A stretch of DNA of 64,000 nt from Acinetobacter corruptisaponis (GTDB lineage: Bacteria > Pseudomonadota > Gammaproteobacteria > Pseudomonadales > Moraxellaceae). Made by a program: the position numbers and the translations under genes. This document shows, piece after piece, positions 44,081 to 52,432 of the stretch. The stretch covers positions 19,011 to 83,010 of the forward strand of contig NZ_CP125671.1 of NCBI RefSeq assembly GCF_030053775.1, in the 5' to 3' direction. Numbering within the stretch: position 1 is the first letter of the stretch; every line of letters begins with the position of its first letter. A model generated the notes under the pieces. The model saw only the letters and a list, made by a program, of their open reading frames with translations. It had not been told where the DNA came from and did not search any database.

Positions 44081-45187
44081 TTACTCGACAATATATAACT
44101 TATGTTTTTTCTTCGGGGGCTCAACTTTAGCTAAAGCATCAAATGTTAATTGATTAAAATCTTCTTCAGAGATTCCAATTTCATCAAGCATTTTATTTTT
44201 ATCAAAAGATGGTTGTGAGGCTAAAACAGAGATAATTTTGGGCAACATCAAACTCTCATCTCGATGAGTTTCTTCAGGTTCATTAATGTTGTAGCCCAAC
44301 GAATTGATCTTTATAGAGTTACTACGATTAACCCAATCACTAACTAATCCCAGCTTGTGAGCTTTATAGTTAATAGCCTTCAGGGATGTTCGCCAAATCT
44401 TTTTATACTCAATCATATTTTCTAGTGAAAAATAGCGTGGAGCAGTAGAAAGAAATGCATCTGTTGGCATTAAAAATTCAGATGAAAATTGATCCGCTTC
44501 AGTTTCGAGAACACGATTATCTTTCTCGACACGAATTTTTTTGTTATGCGTATGCATAACGATATGACCAAGTTCGTGTGCACAATCGAAGCGGGCTCTT
44601 TCGGCAGACTTAAATGTATTTAGAAATATGAAAGGGCTACCACTTTCATCATCAAAAAAAGATAGTGCATCAATTTCTCGAATTTCAGTCGGTAATCTAA
44701 AGACACGGATTCCCTTTAGCTCACACAACGAAACAATGTTATTAATAGGTTGATTACCTAAAGCCCATAAACCTCTCAACTCTGACGCTAGGTGATCGGC
44801 ATACTTAGATTCACCCAAAAACTCAGTAATATCTAAATCAGGACGGTGAAAAGTAGGTAACTTTACTTTCTGATTTAAGTACTTGTTAATATTTATTGCT
44901 AAAAGAGTATATGCCTCATTAGCTTTTCTATGCTGTGCTTTAATACGAGCAACCGATCTATAGAAGATTTGGTCTGTTTCATGTGGTTGTGTGTCATTAC
45001 CTGCAAAGAATGACTTGGGTAAATTTAATACACGGCATATATCATCTTGATCATTTTCATTGATTTCTTTATCCACGTCTAAAAGTTGCTTTACCTTAGA
45101 GATAGAGCAACTCAATTTTTCTGCGAAATCGGTATTGCTAAGTCCTCGTAATTCTTTAGCAATACGTAAACGATCTTTATTAAACAC
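44081..45187 (-). CDS. XRE helix-turn-helix / ImmA-IrrE metallopeptidase fusion
   Basis: A 368-residue protein. The N-terminal 60 residues are an XRE helix-turn-helix (RIAKELRGLSNTDFAEKLSC). The middle is an ImmA/IrrE domain with the zinc motif HELGH at residues 204-208 and a downstream ETEADQFSSEFLMP supplying the third ligand. Such proteins cleave a repressor in response to a signal (phage ImmA, radiation-response IrrE). It starts 12 bp after an uncharacterised gene and so forms a two-gene operon with it. The target could be the partner protein. Role in defence, mobile-element control or stress is open. Confidence 0.85.
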   Translation of the reverse strand: MFNKDRLRIAKELRGLSNTDFAEKLSCSISKVKQLLDVDKEINENDQDDICRVLNLPKSFFAGNDTQPHETDQIFYRSVARIKAQHRKANEAYTLLAININKYLNQKVKLPTFHRPDLDITEFLGESKYADHLASELRGLWALGNQPINNIVSLCELKGIRVFRLPTEIREIDALSFFDDESGSPFIFLNTFKSAERARFDCAHELGHIVMHTHNKKIRVEKDNRVLETEADQFSSEFLMPTDAFLSTAPRYFSLENMIEYKKIWRTSLKAINYKAHKLGLVSDWVNRSNSIKINSLGYNINEPEETHRDESLMLPKIISVLASQPSFDKNKMLDEIGISEEDFNQLTFDALAKVEPPKKKHKLYIVE

Positions 45188-45199
45188 ATTAACCTCAGA

Positions 45200-45910
45200 T
45201 TAAACTACAAGCTGAATATCAAAATCATCTGGTTTAATTTCATTAGATGGTTCCAATACTGGCTTAGGATCAGTTTTTACAGGAACTGTATTATCTATTT
45301 CAAATGCAATTCTGCAAGTATGGTCACTTGGTAAAATTGAAATTTTTTTCGCTTTTAAGTCCTGTACGAAGCTAGTTGGGTATGCAAATTCAAAAGGAAT
45401 ATTTGGGATATCAATGTCTTTATAGGCTGGATGTGATGCTGAAGGAAAGTATAAAATCCATGTTCTCAATTTTGTCTCATCATCATAAGCAGACTGATTC
45501 TCCTTAATATTATTTAATGTCATTAATCCTTTTTCACAGTGTGCTGATACAACTTGATCAGCTAACCCCAATGCAATATTCCCGCTCATAAAGATAATTT
45601 GTATTTTCTTTACTGTATTCTCAATTCTTGGCTGGCTGTCATTGTGGAATATCCAAGCAGGATCAGATTGTCGAAGCAGTAAAGCAATCTGTTCTCCAAT
45701 TTTTCCCCATCGTGCAATAAAGCGTGCACGGTTATAGTGAGTATTTGTTCTATAGTCAGCATCACCGATCATAATTGCGTTTCTGACTAACTCGAGATCA
45801 GGTAATCCTAACTGTTTAGCTTTTTTGATAGCATTTTCACCTTTGAAAAAATCACATGGCGTGGGTTCAGAAGGTTGGATTGATTCTTCATCAAGGAGAT
45901 TTAAATTCAT
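45200..45910 (-). CDS. Uncharacterised partner of the XRE/ImmA protein
   Basis: A 236-residue soluble protein of no recognised family. Visible features are a basic N-terminal third (FKGENAIKKAKQLGL ... NRARFIARWGKIGEQIALLL), a central mixed region and a Pro-rich, acidic tail (VKTDPKPVLEPSNEIKPDDF). It is the first gene of an operon with the ImmA-type protease. A 44-bp near-palindrome lies directly upstream. It could be the protease substrate, a toxin or an effector; no evidence separates these. Confidence 0.6.
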   Translation of the reverse strand: MNLNLLDEESIQPSEPTPCDFFKGENAIKKAKQLGLPDLELVRNAIMIGDADYRTNTHYNRARFIARWGKIGEQIALLLRQSDPAWIFHNDSQPRIENTVKKIQIIFMSGNIALGLADQVVSAHCEKGLMTLNNIKENQSAYDDETKLRTWILYFPSASHPAYKDIDIPNIPFEFAYPTSFVQDLKAKKISILPSDHTCRIAFEIDNTVPVKTDPKPVLEPSNEIKPDDFDIQLVV

Positions 45911-45934
45911 CTTAAAAGTTATCCTAAAGTAGCG

Positions 45935-45978
45935 AATGTCTTTTTTATAACATCTTTTGATGTTTTAAAAAAGACATT
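45935..45978. promoter_or_regulatory. 44-bp nested palindrome, candidate operator
   Basis: The outer arms AATGTCTTTTTT and AAAAAAGACATT and the inner arms ACATC and GATGT share one centre (45956). Only one of 20 arm positions mismatches around a TTTT loop. It lies between the divergent XRE/ImmA operon and the small zinc-ribbon gene, and is a likely binding site for the XRE domain. A further ACATTTTTATAAATGTG follows. Confidence 0.6.
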
Positions 45979-46038
45979 TTTATAAATGTGTGCTATCTTC
46001 ACTTACAACTTGATAATAAGAATTTTGGAGAAGAGACG

Positions 46039-46278
46039 TTGAGTAACTTATTCATTAATCATAAAAATTGTCCTGAATGCGGTGGCCGTATCAAAGGCTA
46101 TTATTACTACTGTGGGCAGTGTGGTAGTCAAAATGTTGTAAACTGGAAGCACACGGGGATATTTTTGTTGATTGCTGGAAAGATTTTTCTGGTTGCTATG
46201 CTTTTTTTGCTAAAAAATTTTGTTCAAATCCATTTTTTTCACAAGTTTCATTGTGCTAATTTTTTAAATAATTCATAG
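46039..46278 (+). CDS. Small zinc-ribbon membrane protein
   Basis: A 79-residue protein from a TTG start (LSNLFINHKNCPECGG), chosen because GGAG lies 8 bases upstream; an ATG 51 bp earlier is possible but adds an unlikely leader overlapping the palindrome. Two CxxC pairs (CPECGG and CGQCGS) form a zinc ribbon, followed by a transmembrane segment (GIFLLIAGKIFLVAMLFLL). Function unknown. Confidence 0.5.
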   Translation: MSNLFINHKNCPECGGRIKGYYYYCGQCGSQNVVNWKHTGIFLLIAGKIFLVAMLFLLKNFVQIHFFHKFHCANFLNNS

Positions 46279-46292
46279 AGGTTGATAGTAAA

Positions 46293-46538
46293 ATGAAAGT
46301 TAAAGATTTAATTAAATAATTAGAAGAGTTTGATCTGGAATTAGATGTTTTAATTGCTAATGAAGAGAACAAAATCATTGGCATAAAAACCCTAGCCCGA
46401 TTCTTTGAAATAAGCTATGTTTCTTTTGTTCATCCAGAGACACAAAGAAATGATATGGAAAGAAATGTTGAATTTACCTTTTTAGGAATGTCGACTAAAG
46501 ACTCTAGAGTTATTGTTTTTATTGACGTTGTTCCATAA
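46293..46538 (+). pseudogene. Small gene with premature stop at codon 9
   Basis: The frame reads MKVKDLIK, TAA, then LEEFDLELDVLIANEENKII and on to DSRVIVFIDVVP. Changing TAA to CAA or GAA would restore an 81-residue protein of a type (MKVKDLIKxLEEFD...) common in phages and plasmids of Acinetobacter. Its function is unknown. It starts 15 bp after the zinc-ribbon gene. Confidence 0.6.
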
Positions 46539-46767
46539 TTTTCAAGTAGTCAAAATGAGTATACAATATTCATGTGATGCAAGAAGATACAACTGGATAG
46601 GATGGGCCCATAAGTATTTGAAGCTGCCTCGTGTATGATCATGGGGACTGTCCAAACAAACGGCTTTTGAGAGTGCTGCCTGATACGAAAAATAATATCC
46701 AAGAGATGCTAGCGGTAAATTTAGTGTAAAATTTAATGCTAGCCATCATTAAAACTTATTTAAAAAT

Positions 46768-47481
46768 ATGAAGTTATATCGCACAGATTGGAATATGTTT
46801 CCTAAAACGGTTATTGACCGTGGTCTTGGAGATGCAACCTCTCATTACATGTATGAAGCTGCTAAAGCAGGGGATGTTGAAAGTGCGTATATTTTAGCTA
46901 AAGATTTAGTTTCGGATGAGGCGATTGCTGAACTAGAAAGAATTATCGATGGTCGGGAAACTATTATAGTACCTGTACATGCTGAGGAAGCAGTCGGTCG
47001 TAATATGATTCCTTTAGCTACTTCAGCAGTTATAGCAAAGAAACTTGGGCTTGAAGTTGATACGAATATAGTTCAAGCTATAAAAGTATCAAGAACTGGC
47101 GGTGATGGGTGGCATAGATTAGCCAACCCACCAGCATTTGATGGGACAATAAACAATGATAAATGTGTTATTATTGTTGATGATACCCAGACCCAAGGTG
47201 GTACTTTTGCAGCATTAAAAGGTCATATTGAAACAACTGGGACGAATAAAGTTATTGGAGCATATGCACTGACGGGTAAACAATACTCATCACAATTAGC
47301 TCTAAGTAAAGAAACTCTTCAGCAATTGAGGGATGTATATGGTAATCTTGAAGCATGGTGGAAATCGATTTACGGGTACGATTTCGAAAGGCTCACAGAG
47401 TGGGAAGCAAAGTATATCCTCAACTCTCGTAAAACAGCTGACGAAGTCCGAGATAGAATCATTGCGTCAAAACAAACGTGA
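46768..47481 (+). CDS. Phosphoribosyltransferase-fold protein
   Basis: A 237-residue PRTase-type protein. VIIVDDTQTQGGT is the PRPP-binding loop (hydrophobic residues, two acids, then TxxGGT), and TIIVPVHAEEA precedes it as the usual first strand. Homologous enzymes use phosphoribosyl pyrophosphate for nucleotide salvage, but plasmid-borne stand-alone versions without a salvage operon are not characterised. It stands alone between weakly coding DNA and a terminator. It may be nucleotide salvage, or part of a stress or defence locus. Confidence 0.75.
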   Translation: MKLYRTDWNMFPKTVIDRGLGDATSHYMYEAAKAGDVESAYILAKDLVSDEAIAELERIIDGRETIIVPVHAEEAVGRNMIPLATSAVIAKKLGLEVDTNIVQAIKVSRTGGDGWHRLANPPAFDGTINNDKCVIIVDDTQTQGGTFAALKGHIETTGTNKVIGAYALTGKQYSSQLALSKETLQQLRDVYGNLEAWWKSIYGYDFERLTEWEAKYILNSRKTADEVRDRIIASKQT

Positions 47482-47532
47482 TGCTTATGCACTTATGATG
47501 AAAATGAATTAATTATTATTTAATTAAGTTAA

Positions 47533-47557
47533 AAGACTGCTATATAGCGGTCTTTTT
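47533..47557 (+). terminator. Rho-independent terminator after the PRTase gene
   Basis: AAGACTGC-TATATA-GCGGTCTT with a G-T pair, followed by TTTTT. The stem and U-tract are placed 50 bp after the phosphoribosyltransferase stop. Confidence 0.7.
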
Positions 47558-47874
47558 TGTTTTTGAGCTCTACAAATTTTAATGAGTACATATAGTTACT
47601 TTTATAAAAATGATAATAAAGGGTAGAGGAGGTCATCTAAGAATTTAAAGCACAAGACTTATTTAACATTGATGACAGAAAAAGTGAGTTGTTGGGAACT
47701 TAAAGAAGAGGTGGTACTTATAATGGTTACTAAAATACAAATACTTAAAATATTAAATATATAAAACAATATATTACAAATATATATGATGCGTAGTGTA
47801 CGCATCATATATATTTTCTTCTATTTTGATATAATGGATCTCGTCAATCCGCTGATAGGTTTCATTTAAATTTC
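47558..47874. other. Gene-free stretch with a perfect hairpin upstream of the integrase
   Basis: No gene seen. It contains a perfect inverted repeat at 47780-47814 with arms ATATATATGATGCGTA and its complement around the 3-bp centre GTG, ending TTTTCTT. The integrase start follows 60 bp later. The repeat may be a terminator, an integrase or excisionase site, or a recombination site. Confidence 0.55.
47780..47814. repeat. Perfect 16-bp-arm inverted repeat
   Basis: Left arm 47780-47795, centre GTG, right arm 47799-47814, no mismatches. The GATGCGTA/TACGCATC inner part is GC-richer than the AT-only outer part, unusual for a simple terminator. It is located just before the integrase gene. Confidence 0.7.
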
Positions 47875-49071
47875 ATGAGTCTTACTGAAATTAAAGTTCG
47901 CCAAGCTCATTGCAAGGAAAAAACCTGTTTTTTATCCGATGAAGATGGACTTAGCCTGAAGATTGAGCCGACTGGAAGAAAATCTTGGTGCTATCGCTAT
48001 ACAGATCCACAAACAAAAAAACGTCGCCGCATTCAGTTGGGGCTTTATCCTGATTTATCGCTGAAAAAGGCACGACAAGTCAAAGATGACTTTAAAGACA
48101 ATAATTATTGTTTTGAGCATGATACTGTCTCTAATGTCATCACCTTTCGTAAGGTAGGGGAGGAGTGGCTGCAGTTCAAACTGAAAAATGCATTTAATGA
48201 TTCACCCCGCTGCGGTGTACTACAGTTAGCAGAAAGATGTTTACAGCAAGATATTTATCCAGACCTTCAAGATTTACCTTTTCAAAACATCAAGCGTTAT
48301 GACCTGGTTTCAGTAATCAAAAAAATAGAGGGACGCCAAGTAAAAGAACCTGTCAAGAAAGCTTGTAGTTATTTGAACCAAATTTATGACTACGCTGTAG
48401 CGATGGGTTATTGTGAATTCAACATCGCGCATGGTTTAAATAAAATCGCCATTAACAGTAAAATCAAGAAGAATTATCCGTATTTGAAAGCGGAGGATAT
48501 ATCAGATTTTAAGAAAAATTTATTAAAATTGGATGCCCATCCGATTATTAAAAAAGCACTGCTGTTCAAATTACATACTGGCGTGCGAGGGGCTGAATTG
48601 TTATTGGCTGAGCCTCATCATTTTGATTTAAATGAAAAAATCTGGAAAATACCTGCCTTGCATATTAAACAGTTTCGACGAAAAGTCATATTAGGCCATG
48701 AGATTCCAGATTTTTTAGTTCCACTTTCAAATCAGGCTTTAGAGATTTTGAAAGACGTCATGCAGTGGTCATACGGTGAAAAATACCTTTTTGCTAGCCC
48801 TCGCAAACATAATCAACCGATTCATTTTAATACATTAAATATGGCCATACGTAAGATGGGGTATGGCAAACATCAACTATCTTCTCATGGATTACGTTCT
48901 ACTTTTAGTACCATTTTGAATGACTCAGGTTTGTTCCAGGATAACTGGATTGAGGCACAACTTTCACATATTGATAAGAACCGTACCCGTGCCAGCTATA
49001 ATCACGCTGACTATTTAACCCAGCGGACTGAAATGATGCAGTGGTGGGGTGATTATTTAAGTAATAGCTAG
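47875..49071 (+). CDS. P4-type tyrosine integrase
   Basis: A 398-residue tyrosine recombinase with an N-terminal DUF4102-like arm-binding domain (DEDGLSLKIEPTGRKSWCYR ... RIQLGLYPDLSLKKAR). The catalytic set is R238 in HTGVRGAE, H338 and R341 in SSHGLRS, H365 in QLSHID and the nucleophile Y375 in RASYNHADY. It is full length. Integrases of this kind usually insert islands in tRNA genes; here none is nearby and no att repeat was found, so it may be left from an island captured by the plasmid. Confidence 0.93.
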   Translation: MSLTEIKVRQAHCKEKTCFLSDEDGLSLKIEPTGRKSWCYRYTDPQTKKRRRIQLGLYPDLSLKKARQVKDDFKDNNYCFEHDTVSNVITFRKVGEEWLQFKLKNAFNDSPRCGVLQLAERCLQQDIYPDLQDLPFQNIKRYDLVSVIKKIEGRQVKEPVKKACSYLNQIYDYAVAMGYCEFNIAHGLNKIAINSKIKKNYPYLKAEDISDFKKNLLKLDAHPIIKKALLFKLHTGVRGAELLLAEPHHFDLNEKIWKIPALHIKQFRRKVILGHEIPDFLVPLSNQALEILKDVMQWSYGEKYLFASPRKHNQPIHFNTLNMAIRKMGYGKHQLSSHGLRSTFSTILNDSGLFQDNWIEAQLSHIDKNRTRASYNHADYLTQRTEMMQWWGDYLSNS

Positions 49072-49095
49072 GTGATTATCATACTTTTATATAGA

Positions 49096-49212
49096 AAAAC
49101 TCTCCAACATGGGCATCAAATACTTTGGTTACCACCTTATAGTCCTGACCTTAATCCTATTGAAAAAATGTGGGCATGGGTGAAAGGAAAAAATGGTTGG
49201 TTAACTCAATAG
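49096..49212 (+). pseudogene. IS630-family transposase remnant
   Basis: A 38-codon fragment: LQHGHQILWLPPYSPDLNPI and then EKMWAWVKGKNGW. LPPYSPDLNPIE with the Glu is the last DDE motif of IS630/Tc1 transposases. Upstream and downstream parts are absent. Confidence 0.85.
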
Positions 49213-49254
49213 ATAAGCTTTTTAGTCGTTTCTTTAACGAGTGTATGAGTAATT

Positions 49255-49490
49255 AAGCGGTTTGACTATAATTGAGAGTTAATAACAACTGATCCTCTAT
49301 ATCTAAAGTATGAGGACGGCCTGATTTCTTTTTGAGTGATTCTGCTTTTTCTAAAACCTCTACCATTTCAGTAAAAACTTGTCGAGGTACACCAACCAAG
49401 CGTTTGAATTCAGAATCTGAACAAACGATTTAATTTCTGATATCTCATGAAATTTATATTGAGGTGGTTTTTACTTTCGCAAGAGGTCTA
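49255..49490 (-). pseudogene. IS5-family transposase remnant with one IS end
   Basis: On the minus strand a frame with one shift reads SDSEFKRLVGVPRQVFTEMV, then LEKAESLKKKSGRPHTLDIE and DQLLLTLNYSQ. This matches the N-terminal domain of the IS5-type transposase at 6.5 kb. The IS end AGACCTCTTGCGAAAGTA lies at 49473-49489. The rest of the element is gone. Confidence 0.75.
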
Positions 49491-49505
49491 ATTTTTAAAA
49501 ACAAC

Positions 49506-49898
49506 TTAGGCTAATTGATAAACACTATCTGGAAAGATTAAAAGAAAATATTTTTTAATTTCTGCTAATTCGTTTAAGGTAGGTTTCCTTTCAAGAAGTT
49601 GAAATGTCCAAATAAGTACAGCCTGATGATTATCATAGCAAGTATTTACTCCAAGAAAATTAGCCATTCCGTAACTTCTATTGATGTTCATTTCTTTAAT
49701 TAATTGGTTTCCTAAGTCACGAGCTTGCTGGCTGATCAATAACTCATTCGGTAGCACGGCGGTCATCTCCACAAAATAATCTAATGCAGGTTCAATCCTT
49801 ATATTTAAAAAGTTATAATTTATTTGAAATGGATAAAATATACTTTCTATAAGTTGTAATAACCTGCTGCAGGTTAATTTTAGCAAAGTATTACTCAT
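49506..49898 (-). CDS. Hypothetical protein, divergent from small XRE regulator
   Basis: A 130-residue protein from the start MSNTLLKLTCSRLLQLIESI. It has no signal peptide and no known motif; parts are QQARDLGNQLIKEMNINRSY and KPTLNELAEIKKYFLLIF. It is divergent from a 73-residue XRE protein, and each promoter carries one copy of a 17-bp palindrome. A start nine codons upstream would overlap the second palindrome. It may be a plasmid-addiction or immunity function, but nothing proves it. Confidence 0.5.
   Translation of the reverse strand: MSNTLLKLTCSRLLQLIESIFYPFQINYNFLNIRIEPALDYFVEMTAVLPNELLISQQARDLGNQLIKEMNINRSYGMANFLGVNTCYDNHQAVLIWTFQLLERKPTLNELAEIKKYFLLIFPDSVYQLA
49860..49876. promoter_or_regulatory. 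Operator palindrome, copy 1
   Basis: TAACCTGC-T-GCAGGTTA, a perfect 17-bp palindrome inside the 5' part of the minus-strand hypothetical gene. A second, similar copy lies 53 bp away, next to the XRE gene promoter. Confidence 0.6.
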
Positions 49899-49912
49899 GC
49901 AACAACTTAAAA

Positions 49913-49929
49913 TAACCCGCAGCAAGTTA
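49913..49929. promoter_or_regulatory. Operator palindrome, copy 2
   Basis: TAACCCGCAGCAAGTTA, the same pattern with two changed positions. Together the two suggest the site TAACYYGCWGCRRGTTA, spaced by about five helical turns, for the XRE protein encoded 24 bp to the right. Confidence 0.55.
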
Positions 49930-49952
49930 TTTTTTTGTAAGTTAATTTAAAT

Positions 49953-50174
49953 ATGATTACTTGTAAGTTATCTAGGCTCATGGGCGATAGAAAAATTTTA
50001 AAATTAAGTGAGGTGGTGCATGCAACAGGTATCAATCGCAATACGCTCACAAGTATGTATTATGACCGTGCTGTACGTATTGAATTACCAGTCGCTGATA
50101 AGTTATGTAAATACTTTAACTGTACGATGAGTGACTTGTTTGAGTATGTAGATGCTCTTGAAGAGCAGAATTAA
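49953..50174 (+). CDS. XRE-family small DNA-binding regulator
   Basis: A 73-residue Cro/C1-type (HTH_26-like) protein: ILKLSEVVHATGINRNTLTS forms helices two and three, and LPVADKLCKYFNCTMSDLFE is the usual end. It probably represses itself and the divergent gene via the twin palindromes. The second ATG (MGDRKILK) is an alternative start. Confidence 0.8.
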   Translation: MITCKLSRLMGDRKILKLSEVVHATGINRNTLTSMYYDRAVRIELPVADKLCKYFNCTMSDLFEYVDALEEQN

Positions 50175-50233
50175 TGAATACTTCGTTTGATAAGTTTACT
50201 CGACTGGTCTCATGCTGAGTTTATAAAATATAA

Positions 50234-50416
50234 CTTTGTACACGACAAAAAAGATAACTCATTGAAATAATGGCATAATACTTGTTTTCTGACGACGAAT
50301 ATGATGACACATTTCAATGAGTTACATCTCATCTTAAACAAATATCTAAAGTGGAACAAGTCACATGCAAAATGTTTTACACTGATTATGCTTGCATTAA
50401 TTGTAAAACAGACATG
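50234..50416 (+). pseudogene. Left end of an ISAba1-like IS4-family element
   Basis: CTTTGTACACGACAAAAAAG resembles the ISAba1 terminal repeat as remembered (CTCTGTACACGACAAATTTC). A frame from 50301 then reads MMTHFNELHLILNKYLKWNK and SHAKCFTLIMLALIVKQT, the N-terminus of that transposase type. The element ends after 183 bp at another IS fragment. Only the promoter-bearing left end remains. Confidence 0.7.
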
Positions 50417-50498
50417 ATCCTAGCCAAAATAATGGACAGCACGTCCCTCTAAAGATAACGTAACTTTAATCTTTGGAGATTCAAGAAATGGCTATCTT

Positions 50499-50700
50499 GT
50501 GCAGCAATACTGTTCAAGTCCTGAATTTAAACAGCAAGCGATTGATTATGCACTTTCAAACTCCCACGAACCTATAGCTACAATCGCCCAGAAATTAAGC
50601 GTGGGTTATTCAACTTTAGACAAATGGATTCGTGAATCCAATCCAGTGGGTTCAAGCAAACGTCAACTTTCACCAGAACAACAGCGGATCTTGGAATTAT
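50499..50700 (+). pseudogene. Truncated IS3-family OrfA
   Basis: The frame reads SPEFKQQAIDYALSNSHEPI and ATIAQKLSVGYSTLDKWIRE, a helix-turn-helix OrfA of IS3 type, then PEQQRILEL before it is cut by the IS5-family element at 50701. The start is uncertain (GTG at 50499; an ATG at 50488 is in another frame). No rest of the element is seen beyond the IS5 insertion. Confidence 0.75.
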
Positions 50701-51243
50701 GGTCTGTTGACATTTACTGTTCATAATTAACCCTATAAAGGTAGCCATAAAAATATACAGGCTAAAGCAACAGAACTTTGATAATTTCTTTTGAGCTTGT
50801 CATATCGAGTAGCTATTCCTCTAAATTGCTTTAATCTACAAAACATATTTTCAATTAAATGCCTGATTTTATATAAATACCAGTCCATATGGTCAGTGTT
50901 CGATTGACTATTCGTTTTCTTTGGTATATTCGCTTTAGTCCCTGTTTTCCTGATCTGTTCACGCAGTGGTTCTGAATCATAGCCTTTATCTGCGCATACC
51001 ACTTTTGTCCCTTTTAAATTTAATGTTGATATTAAATTAGGTGCAACTTTAACATCATGTGTGGTTCCATCGGTAATCATGAAATCAATAGGATTGCCAT
51101 GTGCATCAATAATCAAATCTATTTTTGAGGAGTTTCCTCCTACACTTTTAGAACTAGATTATTCGCTATGCCGGCAGAATATTGATGAGCATGTACATGG
51201 GAGCCATCAATAAAAATCCACTCCATATCGGGGCATGAGGCTA

Positions 51244-52057
51244 GGGTCTGTTGAGAATTACCAAGAGTTAATTAAACTCGCGCACAATTGAATCATGGCT
51301 TCAAAACTCGTATCTGTTTTACAACTACGCATCGCTATACGTTTAAATTCTTTTAACATACAGAAATAGTTTTCAATGAGATGACGCCATTTATACATAA
51401 TCGTATCAAATGCTCTCATTACTTTCCGATTAGATTTAGGTGGGATCACCACTTTCACTTTACGTTCATTGAGTTCTTGGATGAGCCAATCTGCATCAAA
51501 TGCTTTATCCGCTAGTAATGCTTGAAAATCAACAGCTTCGATTAAAGGTTTGGTTTCTACTAAATCGTGATATTGACCAGGCATTAATCGAAACTTAATG
51601 AGGTTGCCTAGACTATCCACTAAGGCAAGAATTTTACAGGTCATTCCACCTCGAGATTTACCTATAGACTGTTTGAAAGTCCCGCTTTTGCACCTTGGCC
51701 ATGTCGATGAACTTTAACAATCGTTCCATCAATCATGGCGTATTCCAAATCAACATCTTCATTTACAGATGCAAAAATAGTTTCAAATACACCAGCTTTC
51801 ACCCAATCACGGTATCTTTTAAAGACGGTATTCCATTTACCAAAATGAGGAGGTAGATCACGCCATGGACTGCCTGTACGGGCAATCCATAGGACTGCTT
51901 CTAAGAATAATCGATTATCTTTTCCACTACGACCTCGATCGGTCACTTTACCTAGGCAAAAAGGTTCCATTTTTGCCCATTGGGCATCAGTAAGTAGTAT
52001 CTATCCATAGTACTATTATAAATTAATCAGTACCCTTTGTTAATTCTCAACAAGCCC
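51244..52057 (-). mobile_element. Inner IS5-family element nested in the outer one
   Basis: An 814-bp element with ends GGGTCTGTTGAGAATTA and (complement) GGGCTTGTTGAGAATTA, flanked by the dinucleotide TA. It splits the outer transposase after LLRLFKLL. Two of its ORFs are read on the minus strand. Confidence 0.8.
51258..51970 (-). CDS. IS5-family transposase of the inner element (two frames)
   Basis: The first frame (51662-51970) reads MEPFCLGKVTDRGRSGKDNR ... YAMIDGTIVKVHRHGQGAKA. The second (51258-51644 and a little upstream) reads GTFKQSIGKSRGGMTCKILA ... ALLADKAFDADWLI ... YKWRHLIENYFCMLKEFKRI. A -1 shift near GCGGGACTTTC joins them, as known for the IS427 group. The expected N-terminal LLTDAQW segment is in a different frame from the ATG, so this copy may be damaged at its start. 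Confidence 0.75.
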
Positions 52058-52400
52058 TAGTAATTTGAATAATCTAAGTAACTTACCGCTGCTTGACCAA
52101 CGATTAAAACGTTTGAAAATAGAGTTTGAATGACCAAAACAGGAAGGAATATCTCGCCACGGACAGCCTGTTCTAATTCTATATAGAATAGCTTCAATAA
52201 AATTGCGTAAATTTGAATTGTGGTGAATGGATAAATTACGCAGAATAACTTTCAACTTTTGCCAGTGTTGATCTGTCAGCATGGTACGAGGCATAGCGAA
52301 TAGTAAAATTGGGTTTGGCGATTTAATTTTACTACTTCGCTATTTTTTTAAGCTAAAGGTGTCAACACACCCTATATAAATTTACTCAATTACAAAAAAA

Positions 52401-52423
52401 TAGTGTAGCAAGTTGCTACACTA
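52401..52423. repeat. Candidate parS palindrome A (after parB)
   Basis: TAGTGTAGCAA-G-TTGCTACACTA, a perfect 23-bp palindrome 10 bp past the parB stop. It is flanked by A-runs on one side and T-runs on the other, so it could also act as a bidirectional terminator. The 17-bp core recurs upstream of parA and after rep. Confidence 0.65.
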
Positions 52424-52432
52424 TTTTTTACT

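Larger units (their letters stand above)
50701..52372 (-). mobile_element. Outer IS5-family element, itself interrupted
   Basis: Ends GGTCTGTTGACA on the left and, on the complement, GGGTGTGTTGACACC on the right, flanked by TAT on both sides (50698-50700 and 52373-52375). Without the inner insertion it is about 856 bp, normal for this group. The transposase N-terminus is at 52060-52294 (MPRTMLTDQHWQKLKVILRN) and the C-terminal part at 50733-51240 (PDMEWIFIDGSHVHAHQ ... ADKGYDSEPLREQI). Confidence 0.8.
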
